Source: JALRAP01 sp046340555 (GTDB taxonomy: Bacteria > Bacteroidota > Bacteroidia > AKYH767-A > OLB10). Taken from it: a DNA stretch of 11,916 nucleotides. Made by a program: the position numbers and the translations under genes. The notes under the pieces are model-generated. The model was not told the DNA's origin. It saw nothing but the letters and a program-made list of their open reading frames with translations, and searched no databases. Shown here in pieces: positions 1-6,033 of this stretch. Within the stretch, counting starts at the first letter, position 1. Every line of letters starts with the position of its first letter. Location of the stretch: positions 1 through 11,916 of the forward strand of contig JBKDSL010000012.1 in assembly GCA_046340555.1 (NCBI GenBank). The letters run 5' to 3'.

Positions 1-2
1 AT

Positions 3-39
3 AAAGCCATGGAGCCGTAACTCCGTGGCTTTGTTTTTT
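3..39 (+). terminator. Rho-independent terminator of a gene left of the window
   Basis: A 12-base-pair stem (3-14 with 21-32, one T-G wobble, loop CCGTAA) is followed by G and six T residues at 34-39. This is a textbook intrinsic terminator for + strand transcription. The gene it serves must end at or before position 1, so a + strand gene probably lies just outside the left edge. Confidence 0.8.
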
Positions 40-77
40 AAAAAAAGAAAAACCCGGACCGTGTGTGAGGTCCGGGT
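40..77 (-). terminator. Rho-independent terminator for - strand transcription
   Basis: A perfect 9-base-pair stem (52-60 with 69-77, loop GTGTGTGA) has an A-rich tract at 40-52 on its left. Read on the - strand this is a GC-rich hairpin followed by a long, nearly pure U run. On the + strand the hairpin is followed by A residues, so it should work only leftward. No - strand CDS lies close by on its right; the nearest begins at 5271 and ends at 3589. The transcript it ends is therefore probably a small RNA or an unrecognised short gene. Confidence 0.75.
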
Positions 78-170
78 AAAAAACAAAGTTCCCGTTAGGG
101 GAATCGATCGCTGTAGCTTGGGAAGATGGGGAACCCGGACAACGATCATGCGGAAGAAACCGCAAGCATT
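44..170 (-). ncRNA. Candidate structured small RNA or attenuator
   Basis: This is a candidate RNA read leftward into the 40-77 terminator; the 5' end is unknown. Visible pairings are a TGCGG/CCGCA hairpin (149-153 with 160-164), a stem closing a larger loop (106-110 with 143-147), a TTCCC/GGGAA hairpin (89-93 with 99-103) and the terminator stem. The octamer ACCCGGAC occurs at 133-140 as well as at 52-59. On the - strand the 133-140 copy could therefore pair with the right terminator arm (70-77) and compete with termination. This looks like an attenuator, but no known riboswitch or 6S, RNase P, SRP or tmRNA signature was recognised. The class is inference; only the pairings are seen. Confidence 0.35.
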
Positions 171-189
171 GTTTAATTTACTTTATTGA

Positions 190-339
190 TTACGACAAGC
201 TAAATAAATTTTGGCAAGTGTCTGATTTTCGTTGGCCAATTCCATCAAGACCATTACAATCGATGGTAGGTTTGATGTGCAAAATATCGTTCAATGAATC
301 AATTTTACCAAACTTTAATGCAATAAGAGCAAGAAAAAT
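190..339 (-). other. Open frame without a standard start, possible gene remnant
   Basis: Between two stops there are 49 sense codons on the - strand, with a composition that looks protein-like (it contains DSLNDILHIKPTID) and no ATG or GTG start. An ATG at about 346-348 opens a different frame, so a +1 shift would be needed to join it. The + strand of the same stretch is also open, from about 85 to 343, with its first ATG only at 263. It could be a decayed gene, part of the transcript ending at 40-77, or chance. The rest of the 1-484 gap shows nothing more than the sites listed here. Confidence 0.2.
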
Positions 340-352
340 TTAACATTTTTTT

Positions 353-372
353 GAGTTGACAAACTCTGTCAA
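353..372. promoter_or_regulatory. Overlapping inverted repeats, possible operator
   Basis: TTGACA (356-361) and TGTCAA (367-372) form a perfect 6-base inverted repeat around AACTC. An overlapping one pairs GAGTT (353-357) with AACTC (362-366). The site lies 113 bases upstream of the gene at 485 and just upstream of the presumed - strand small RNA, so it could be an operator for either. No matching regulator is seen in the window. Confidence 0.3.
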
Positions 373-484
373 ACTTTTGTATTTCCTTTGGCACCCATTT
401 TAGAATTGCTGACGAGAATGAATGATGAATGAGCCGACTATGAATTCAAACTTATACTACTTCTAATACTTACACCTTATTGAC

Positions 485-946
485 ATGAGTAAAGAACTTA
501 TCAGAAAAACTGCATGGGCCAAACACATTGTTGAAACATATCTGCCCATCAATCAAATAGAATCATTGAGGAAAAAGTTTGGGATTCAGTTGGAGCCAGT
601 TTTCAGAGATGATTGGCGAGGTGTTAGGTCGTGGTGTAGTAAGGAGGGGTATAGTGAACCAGGTTATGCAGGAGGCTGTTCTGGTTGGTACAACGGAAAT
701 CCACTTGTTTGGGGCGGTGTGTGTGGTTGGGATGTGACCAGCGATGGCAAATATGCGCTTTGCAGAATGGCTTATGAAGATTACCACATGTTCAAAGTTG
801 TAGAGTATATTCCAAACGCACAGGGAATGTTGACGGAGGCAATTCCTGTTGAATTGCAAGATGTTTTTAATTTGCTGCAAAGCCAGATAGATGAACTAAA
901 AGAAAACCAAGAAAGAATCTTTAAGATTTTGAATACACGTCAATAA
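485..946 (+). CDS. Hypothetical protein, 153 aa, Cys/Trp/Gly-rich core
   Basis: I do not recognise this family. The 153-residue protein has no signal peptide and no transmembrane segment, so it is probably cytoplasmic. The N-terminal 45 residues are basic and helical. The centre (about 45-95) is unusually rich in Trp, Gly and Tyr with four Cys (near 51, 65, 80 and 93), including a GWYNGNP stretch and GGVCGWDVTSDGKY. This reads as a compact beta-sheet domain and could bind a metal or ligand, but no CxxC pair is present. The last 30 residues (from about ELQDVF) are strongly helical with leucines or isoleucines at heptad spacing, consistent with a short coiled coil for oligomerisation. The ATG at 485 is the first in frame. 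It is 25 bases upstream of another small gene, so the two probably share a transcript. No TAnnTTTG box is visible near its start. Confidence 0.65.
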   Translation: MSKELIRKTAWAKHIVETYLPINQIESLRKKFGIQLEPVFRDDWRGVRSWCSKEGYSEPGYAGGCSGWYNGNPLVWGGVCGWDVTSDGKYALCRMAYEDYHMFKVVEYIPNAQGMLTEAIPVELQDVFNLLQSQIDELKENQERIFKILNTRQ

Positions 947-971
947 AAATTTAAACTAAGATCAATCAACA

Positions 972-1217
972 ATGGACACAAACGAAATGATGGAAAAAAT
1001 TCTTTTTGAGGCAAAAGTTGAGCGGGAACGAGTTTTTTTGGATGACACTCGACATTTTTTAATTGACGCCATAATCCGACTTGAATCGGAAAAGGGGTCA
1101 TTGGGAATGAACCTCGATTACCCCAAAATGATAGGTTTGGTAGAGCGCATGATTCATGCCGAACTTGACTATATGGAAGAGGAGCCGGAAACTTATTTGG
1201 AATTGTACGGGGATTGA
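972..1217 (+). CDS. Hypothetical small acidic protein, 81 aa
   Basis: I do not recognise this family. The 81-residue product is acidic and mostly helical, with no signal peptide, Cys or membrane segment, so a soluble cytoplasmic protein is expected. It begins MDTNEMMEKI, has a charged helix (about 10-40) and ends in a run of acidic residues (DYMEEEPETYLELYGD). The start at 972 is 25 bases after the previous stop, and the leader is A-rich as is usual for weakly Shine-Dalgarno-dependent Bacteroidota genes. The stop is 47 bases before the start of the RCC1-type gene. Small size and acidity would suit a partner or immunity-type protein for the 153-aa neighbour, but nothing in the sequence proves a link. 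Confidence 0.55.
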   Translation: MDTNEMMEKILFEAKVERERVFLDDTRHFLIDAIIRLESEKGSLGMNLDYPKMIGLVERMIHAELDYMEEEPETYLELYGD

Positions 1218-1264
1218 TTTTTAAAGCCGTTTCATTAAATTTGAATTGCTTTATGGACCGGATC

Positions 1265-2656
1265 ATGAAAACAACAACATTACCACTTTTTATTGCCTGC
1301 TTGCCATACTTCCATGCCGAGCTTAATGCGCAAACCATATCCGCGGGAGGAGGTCATACTTTGGTTGCGTGTTCTCCATGGAGTGCACAAGGGCAAGCCA
1401 TGGTATGGGGCAACAATTTATATGGGCAACTAGGCAATGGATCATCCGTTTCCATTGCCACCCTTCCAGCTTTTGCCAATATCAATAATGTTGAAGTTGT
1501 TTCAGCGGGATGGTCGCATTGTTCCGCTGTGAAAAAGGACGGAACGCTGTGGACTTGGGGATACAACTCAAGTGGGCAGCTCGGGCTTTCCTCCACAGCC
1601 TTGAGTGTGCCACAGCCTACACAGGTTGTTGGTATGAGTAATGTTCGCTCGGTTGCATGTGGACATGAACACACATTGGTTTTGAAACAAAACGGCACAG
1701 TTTGGTCGTGCGGCATCAACGGACAAGGTCAGTTAGGCAATGGAAGTAACAACCCTTCAGGAACATTCATACAATTGGCAGGGTTAAATAATGTGATTCA
1801 GGTTGCTGGTGGCTACACGCATTCAATGGCTTTGAAAAGTGATGGTACGGTTTGGGCATGGGGCGGAAACAGTACAGGTCAGTTGGGTAATGGATCATAC
1901 ACCGCATCAAACGTAGCCATACAAGTGTCTTCCTTATCCGATGTGATATGGATTGCGGCAGCAGGATCGCATTCTTTGGCTGTTAAAAATGATGGAACCG
2001 TATGGGTGTGGGGCAAGAATAACTTTGGTCAGCTTGGACTTGGCAATACGATCAATCAAAACACACCTCAGCAAATCGCATCCATAGCTGGCGCAACTTC
2101 GGTTGCCGCAGGATGGGAGCACAGTTTGGTGTTGAAATCAGACAGTACCGTTTGGACATTCGGTAGAAATACGGAAGGACAGCTCGGCATTGGCAACTTT
2201 GTTGCATCGAATACGCCAGTACAGTGTTTATTGCCTATTGGAACCAAAGAAATCTCGGCCGGTACTTATCATAATATGGCCATTGGAAGTGACAATGTAT
2301 TGCGCATGTGGGGAAATAACTTTGATGGTCATTGCGGAGTTGGGACATCTCAAAATTATATTACTTCTCCTGCGGCCACTTTGACTGTTTGTGATTTGGC
2401 TAGCGGCGTATCAAATATTGACAATAACAACGAATTTTTATTTTATCCCAATCCCGTTTCTAATACACTAACTATACAGAATGCTTCTAATTGCCACTAT
2501 AAACTTTTAGATAGTGGTGGCCGCATGGTGTCTAGTGGACGAATCGATGGCGTCGATTGGAACCTAGATTTGCGTTCATACGCGGCAGGTATATACCAGT
2601 TGTTGTTATCTGCAGATAATAAAACCACTTGCAGCAAGCTTGTGGTATTTCGTTAG
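1265..2656 (+). CDS. Secreted RCC1-repeat beta-propeller with T9SS sorting domain
   Basis: The 463-residue product is predicted to be exported by Sec and then across the outer membrane by T9SS. The first 22 residues are a signal peptide (MKTTTLPLFIACLPYF, Ala at the cleavage site). Seven RCC1-type repeats follow at an almost exact 50-residue spacing, marked by WG/CG/FG dipeptides near residues 49, 99, 150, 200, 250, 300 and 350. Most are followed by GQLG, with KSDGTVW or a variant before them. Seven repeats fit one closed seven-bladed propeller. The C-terminus (about 390-463) is a type A T9SS sorting domain with FYPNP, SSGRIDG and AAGIYQLLL. RCC1 propellers usually bind proteins, so an adhesin or surface binding role is likely; no catalytic motif is seen. 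The frame is open from 1214, but the signal peptide fixes the ATG at 1265. The next gene starts 25 bases after the stop. Confidence 0.9.
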   Translation: MKTTTLPLFIACLPYFHAELNAQTISAGGGHTLVACSPWSAQGQAMVWGNNLYGQLGNGSSVSIATLPAFANINNVEVVSAGWSHCSAVKKDGTLWTWGYNSSGQLGLSSTALSVPQPTQVVGMSNVRSVACGHEHTLVLKQNGTVWSCGINGQGQLGNGSNNPSGTFIQLAGLNNVIQVAGGYTHSMALKSDGTVWAWGGNSTGQLGNGSYTASNVAIQVSSLSDVIWIAAAGSHSLAVKNDGTVWVWGKNNFGQLGLGNTINQNTPQQIASIAGATSVAAGWEHSLVLKSDSTVWTFGRNTEGQLGIGNFVASNTPVQCLLPIGTKEISAGTYHNMAIGSDNVLRMWGNNFDGHCGVGTSQNYITSPAATLTVCDLASGVSNIDNNNEFLFYPNPVSNTLTIQNASNCHYKLLDSGGRMVSSGRIDGVDWNLDLRSYAAGIYQLLLSADNKTTCSKLVVFR

Positions 2657-2681
2657 AAATTTTTGCTCTTATAATTGTGCG

Positions 2682-3572
2682 ATGCAAAGAAAAGACTTCA
2701 TCAAGTTGATGGCAGCATTACCTTTAAGTGCTTCCGCGATGAACTTGCAGGATTTACATAATATCACCCAACCTTTTTCATCCACCGACAGGATGCCGGT
2801 GCTTTTCCTCGGCCACGGAAGTCCGATGAATGCAATCGAGGAGAATGAATTTGTGAAGGGGTTCAGGGATATCGTTAAAACCATTCCGTTGCCCAGGGCA
2901 ATATTGTGCGTATCGGCGCACTGGGAAACACGCGGCACTTTTGTTACGGCGATGGAGCACCCGAAAACCATTCACGATTTCGGCGGATTTCCACAAGCGC
3001 TCTTCGATGTTCAATATCCAGCGCCTGGAAATCCTACCATAGCCCAAGAAGTAAAAAACACCGTTTCAAAAACCGATATAGGATTGGATACTTCTCAATG
3101 GGGTCTCGATCACGGAGCGTGGAGTGTCATCAAACATCTTTATCCTGATGCAAACATTCCTGTTTTGCAATTGAGCCTTGATCGCTTTCAGCCGGCTCAG
3201 TATCATTATGACTTGGCCAAGGAGTTGCAGTCGCTTCGTTCCAAAGGAATTCTGATAATCGGCAGTGGCAACATGGTTCACAATCTAGGCATGGTTGCCT
3301 GGGATAAAATCAACGAAGTGGGTTTCGCCTATGATTGGGCGCAAGAGGCTGATAGCGCGATGAAACAATACATTTTGAAGGGGAATCATCAGAAATTGAT
3401 TGATTATAAGTCAAGAGGCAAGGCATTCGATTTGGCAATTCCAACGGCAGAACACTATTTACCTTTGCTGTATGCATTGGCATTGCAAGTTGGCTCCGAT
3501 AATTTGACGCTGTTCAACGACAAACCATTAGCAGGCTCATTGACCATGACATCAGTACGGATTGGTACGTGA
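2682..3572 (+). CDS. ygiD: 4,5-DOPA-extradiol-dioxygenase-like protein (YgiD/LigB family)
   Basis: The 296-residue product belongs to the class III extradiol ring-cleaving dioxygenases related to E. coli YgiD and plant DODA, which open catechol-type rings such as L-DOPA. Family motifs are LFLGHGSPMN (His45), VSAHWE (His80), HDFGGFP, GLDHGAW (His144), GSGNMVHNL (His200) and PTAEHYLPLLYA (His258). His45, His80 and His200 match the metal ligands of YgiD with a constant offset of about 23. The offset is an N-terminal extension, MQRKDFIKLMAALPLSASA, which resembles a weak Tat signal (RK in place of RR, F-I-K, then a hydrophobic run ending ASA). The enzyme may therefore be exported, unlike E. coli YgiD. 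The ATG at 2682 is preferred because a start at 2640 would overlap the upstream gene. The physiological substrate in bacteria is uncertain. The convergent neighbour's stop codon is 16 bases away, with no clear terminator between. Confidence 0.88.
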   Translation: MQRKDFIKLMAALPLSASAMNLQDLHNITQPFSSTDRMPVLFLGHGSPMNAIEENEFVKGFRDIVKTIPLPRAILCVSAHWETRGTFVTAMEHPKTIHDFGGFPQALFDVQYPAPGNPTIAQEVKNTVSKTDIGLDTSQWGLDHGAWSVIKHLYPDANIPVLQLSLDRFQPAQYHYDLAKELQSLRSKGILIIGSGNMVHNLGMVAWDKINEVGFAYDWAQEADSAMKQYILKGNHQKLIDYKSRGKAFDLAIPTAEHYLPLLYALALQVGSDNLTLFNDKPLAGSLTMTSVRIGT

Positions 3573-3588
3573 TTTTCATCTTAAGGCT

Positions 3589-5271
3589 TTAATGTTTTTT
3601 TGCTAACACGAAAACCAGTTTTTCGTTGTGCACCTCACCAGAGAGATTGAAGATTTCGAAATGCGCCAAATATATTCCGGCTTCTGAAAGCTCCCCTTTG
3701 AGATTAATTCCATCCCACGTTAAGAAATCCACTGCGCCAGAAAGTCGATTCTTTCGGTTTTCATAAACCACATGGCCGTTATGGTTCAATATCGTAACGT
3801 TAATCAGGGTTCCGGGCGAATCGATTTTAAACTGAAAACTCACCAAGTCGTCATACCCATCCATGTCCGGCGAAAAAATCTCTGGTGAAAGCTGAATTAG
3901 GTTTTCAATCTGGGTTTGATTTTGAAACTGGGTGTTGGTTAAACCAGGCGAAGCCCCACTTAAGTCCGGAGAGGCCGAGTGCCAAGAATCCCTGCTCATG
4001 GACGGACGCGACGGATGAATCTTTTCCAAAGAAATACCTTTTGGATCGGTTAACAGCGCGAAGTGGTAATCCTCATGATAATAAGCCCTGTCGATTTCTA
4101 TGTTTCCGAACATAAGCGAAACAATGCCTTCATCAACATTCATAGCAGGAATATCTTCTGCTTTTTGAAAGCAATATGGATACGATGATGGATATTGTTT
4201 TGCAACAATTTCCGTGTTTTCTGTAACCAGTAAATATTCGTTGGGGTATAGGGTTCTTCCCAAATCACAGATAGCTTCCACATCCCCCGTTGTTCCTGTA
4301 ACAGGAGAAACGGCAGCTAGTCCAAGCGATGTTAAGTCTGCTATGCGATTACTGTTGTTGAATAGCTCAATGAAATCGACTCCTTCTTCTTTCGGGTTGA
4401 ATAATATTTCGTTGATGACGATATCTCCAGTTTGAATGGAATCACTTAAACCGAATGGGATGTTATCAACCGCGAGCATAGCGTTTCCGGAGCAATCGGG
4501 GATGTCTTTTAAATGCAAACCAAATACGTAGCCTCGGCTAACGCCTGGCGCGACCTTGATGTTGATTCTTGTTGCAGACTCATCCGCAACAGACCAATCA
4601 ATAATTTGTAGCGGGTTCGGAAGTATTATGCAACTTGAAAGACTTGCAGTTGGCATGTCCACAGGCTCATTAAAAACTAGTTGTATGTTTAATGAATCTG
4701 GACAATACGCATAGAGCAATAGGGGTGGCTCATTGTCTATCAAAATTCCATTCACACTATTCACAAGTCCAGGAGTTCCGCCGGAAACAGAAATGGACGC
4801 TTTCCAATTGGAGGGTAAGAGGCAATTCAACTGTTGATCTATCCGCTCCAGCGAAAACCCTCCTTGTGCTTTTAAAGGATCGCCGTACCATTGGTCGGTA
4901 TAGGTTACGGAGTCTACAGCGGCGCCAATGGCGTTTCTAATGGAAATTTTATCTCCCGAATTGGTCAGAGAAATGGAGTTTACCGGCAACAATAGTCCGT
5001 TGGAAGTGAAAAGCGATGTATCCGATTGAGCACACACCAAACCATACCCGTTGGGTGGAATAGTTTTGTTAGGCAATGATCTAACGGAGCCATCGAAGAT
5101 CGTCCAACCATTAAGATTCACGGGTGTGGTTCCTCTGTTGTAAATTTCAACGAATTCGGCATCAGGCAAACCCGTTACAGGTGTCGGATCAGCCATAATT
5201 TCGGAGATGATGATTTGGGCATTTGCGGAATGGAATAGAATGGCAAAAGCCATAAGAAGAAAAGTGCGCAT
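3589..5271 (-). CDS. Secreted protein with two lamin-tail domains and a CHU_C/FlgD-like C-terminus
   Basis: The 560-residue product starts with a signal peptide (MRTFLLMAFAILFHSANA, cleavage before Gln19). A first lamin-tail domain (about 19-170) begins IIISEIMADPTP and has AEFVEIYN and NLNGWTI. An Ig-like SbsA-type segment follows (about 182-275, with LVFNEPVD). A second lamin-tail domain (about 281-445) begins DIVINEILFNPKEEGVDFIELFNNS. Each lamin-tail unit ends in a similar tail, NWKAS...GTPGLVN and SWHSAS...ASPGLTN, which indicates internal duplication. The C-terminus (about 462-556) has SPEIFSPDMDGYDD and an FlgD-like Ig fold typical of gliding-associated CHU_C ends, which can direct T9SS export. 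Lamin-tail domains in bacteria are found on secreted or surface proteins, often with nucleases, but no nuclease motif is seen here. An adhesive or structural role is likely. A -7-like box lies 32 bases upstream. Confidence 0.87.
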   Translation of the reverse strand: MRTFLLMAFAILFHSANAQIIISEIMADPTPVTGLPDAEFVEIYNRGTTPVNLNGWTIFDGSVRSLPNKTIPPNGYGLVCAQSDTSLFTSNGLLLPVNSISLTNSGDKISIRNAIGAAVDSVTYTDQWYGDPLKAQGGFSLERIDQQLNCLLPSNWKASISVSGGTPGLVNSVNGILIDNEPPLLLYAYCPDSLNIQLVFNEPVDMPTASLSSCIILPNPLQIIDWSVADESATRINIKVAPGVSRGYVFGLHLKDIPDCSGNAMLAVDNIPFGLSDSIQTGDIVINEILFNPKEEGVDFIELFNNSNRIADLTSLGLAAVSPVTGTTGDVEAICDLGRTLYPNEYLLVTENTEIVAKQYPSSYPYCFQKAEDIPAMNVDEGIVSLMFGNIEIDRAYYHEDYHFALLTDPKGISLEKIHPSRPSMSRDSWHSASPDLSGASPGLTNTQFQNQTQIENLIQLSPEIFSPDMDGYDDLVSFQFKIDSPGTLINVTILNHNGHVVYENRKNRLSGAVDFLTWDGINLKGELSEAGIYLAHFEIFNLSGEVHNEKLVFVLAKKH

Positions 5272-5302
5272 GAAAAATCAAAAAGCTGCGGTTAATCGCC
5301 TA

Positions 5303-5310
5303 CAAAGGTA
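5303..5310 (-). promoter_or_regulatory. Bacteroidota -7 box for the lamin-tail gene
   Basis: On the - strand this reads TACCTTTG, a perfect match to the Bacteroidota TAnnTTTG consensus, 32 bases before the ATG at 5271. No clear -33 TTTG is seen at the usual distance. Confidence 0.45.
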
Positions 5311-5379
5311 TGTTCAATGCAAACCATTATGGCCACAGATGGGAATATTAAACGTTTAATTTTGAACTTGAGTAAGTGG

Positions 5380-5387
5380 TATATTTG
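5380..5387 (+). promoter_or_regulatory. Bacteroidota -7 box for aat
   Basis: TATATTTG matches the TAnnTTTG consensus exactly, with a TTTG at 5361-5364 that is somewhat close for a -33 element (15-base spacer). Transcription would begin within a few bases of the ATG at 5396, which would make the mRNA leaderless or nearly so and argues against the GTG at 5390 as start. Confidence 0.45.
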
Positions 5388-5395
5388 AAGTGAGG

Positions 5396-5983
5396 ATGAT
5401 TCAGCCGTTGATACTTTTAGAAGCCTATTCGATGGGAATATTTCCAATGGCTGAATCGGCCAACGGAGAGATTCAATGGCATTTGCCTAAGCGAAGGGGC
5501 ATCATCCCAATCGATGATCGTTTCACTGTTCCATCCAACCTCCGCCGCAAATACAATAAAAAGCCATTCAAGCTAACCATCAATCAGGCGTTTCCGGAGG
5601 TCATCAATTCGTGTCGTGAATTGCGAATTGGAGAAACATGGATCAATCAAGAGATCATCGAGTCCTATATCGGGTTACATCGTTTAGGATATGCGCACAG
5701 TTTCGAGGCTTGGCAGGATGAGGAGCTTGTAGGAGGATTGTATGGCATAGCATTTGGAAAAGCGTTTTTTGGCGAAAGCATGTTCAGTCGCGCTACCGAT
5801 GCGAGTAAAATCTGTTTGGTGTTTTTGGTTGATTATTTGCGACAAAAACAATTCCAGTTGCTCGATTCGCAATACTTGAACCCGCATCTGGTTCAATTTG
5901 GCGCCTATGAGATTACTTCCAGTGAGTACCAGAGTCTGCTGGATAAGGCCCTTGAAGGCTTTAAGAAGCCTTGGAGTAAATAA
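5396..5983 (+). CDS. aat: Leucyl/phenylalanyl-tRNA-protein transferase, short form
   Basis: Aat transfers Leu or Phe from aminoacyl-tRNA to the N-terminus of proteins that begin with Arg or Lys, making N-degrons read by ClpS/ClpAP. The 195-residue product shows the family core: LLEAYSMGIFPMAES (8-21), TWIN (81-84), HSFEAW (101-106), LVGGLYG (111-117), FFGESMFSRATDASK (124-138, Glu127) and LLDSQYLNPHL (155-165). Asp157 aligns with the catalytic Asp of the E. coli enzyme. The N-terminal segment of about 35 residues found in E. coli Aat (with the LLALGGDLS type motif) is absent, and the first residues look like the short alphaproteobacterial form, which starts MITPD-LL-AY. The ATG at 5396 gives that start; an in-frame GTG lies at 5390. 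The gene is monocistronic between a divergent promoter region and a bidirectional terminator. Confidence 0.93.
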   Translation: MIQPLILLEAYSMGIFPMAESANGEIQWHLPKRRGIIPIDDRFTVPSNLRRKYNKKPFKLTINQAFPEVINSCRELRIGETWINQEIIESYIGLHRLGYAHSFEAWQDEELVGGLYGIAFGKAFFGESMFSRATDASKICLVFLVDYLRQKQFQLLDSQYLNPHLVQFGAYEITSSEYQSLLDKALEGFKKPWSK

Positions 5984-5984
5984 A

Positions 5985-6014
5985 AAAGCCGGCCCTTATA
6001 TTAGGACCGGCTTT
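5985..6014. terminator. Bidirectional terminator between convergent genes
   Basis: An 11-position stem (5985-5995 with 6004-6014, one C-A mismatch, loop TTATATTA) is GC-rich at its core and flanked by AAA on the left and TTT on the right. It starts two bases after the aat stop and 20 bases from the stop of the - strand lipoprotein gene, so it can end both transcripts. Confidence 0.8.
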
Positions 6015-6033
6015 GATGCTTTAATAAGATGGA

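Noticed and set aside
44..170. Known RNA such as tmRNA, RNase P RNA, SRP RNA or a tRNA
   Set aside because: None of the conserved core sequences of these RNAs (for example a CCA end with a T-arm, or the SRP GGAAG loop) could be found.
563..880. 105-aa antisense frame opposite the first gene
   Set aside because: It is a shadow of the 153-aa gene, with no family resemblance or promoter.
1214..1264. 17-residue N-terminal extension of the RCC1 protein
   Set aside because: It overlaps the preceding stop and would place residues before an otherwise good signal peptide beginning at 1265.
2640..2681. Earlier start for the dioxygenase
   Set aside because: It would overlap the end of the RCC1 gene by 17 bases and disturb the Tat-like N-terminus; the ATG at 2682 fits the gene spacing better.
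3573..3588. Terminator between the dioxygenase and lamin-tail genes
   Set aside because: The 16 bases between the stop codons show no hairpin with a T run; the nearby T-rich tract at 3594-3601 lacks a stem.
5390..5395. GTG start for aat
   Set aside because: The ATG two codons later gives the start expected for the short-form family and is better placed relative to the -7 box.
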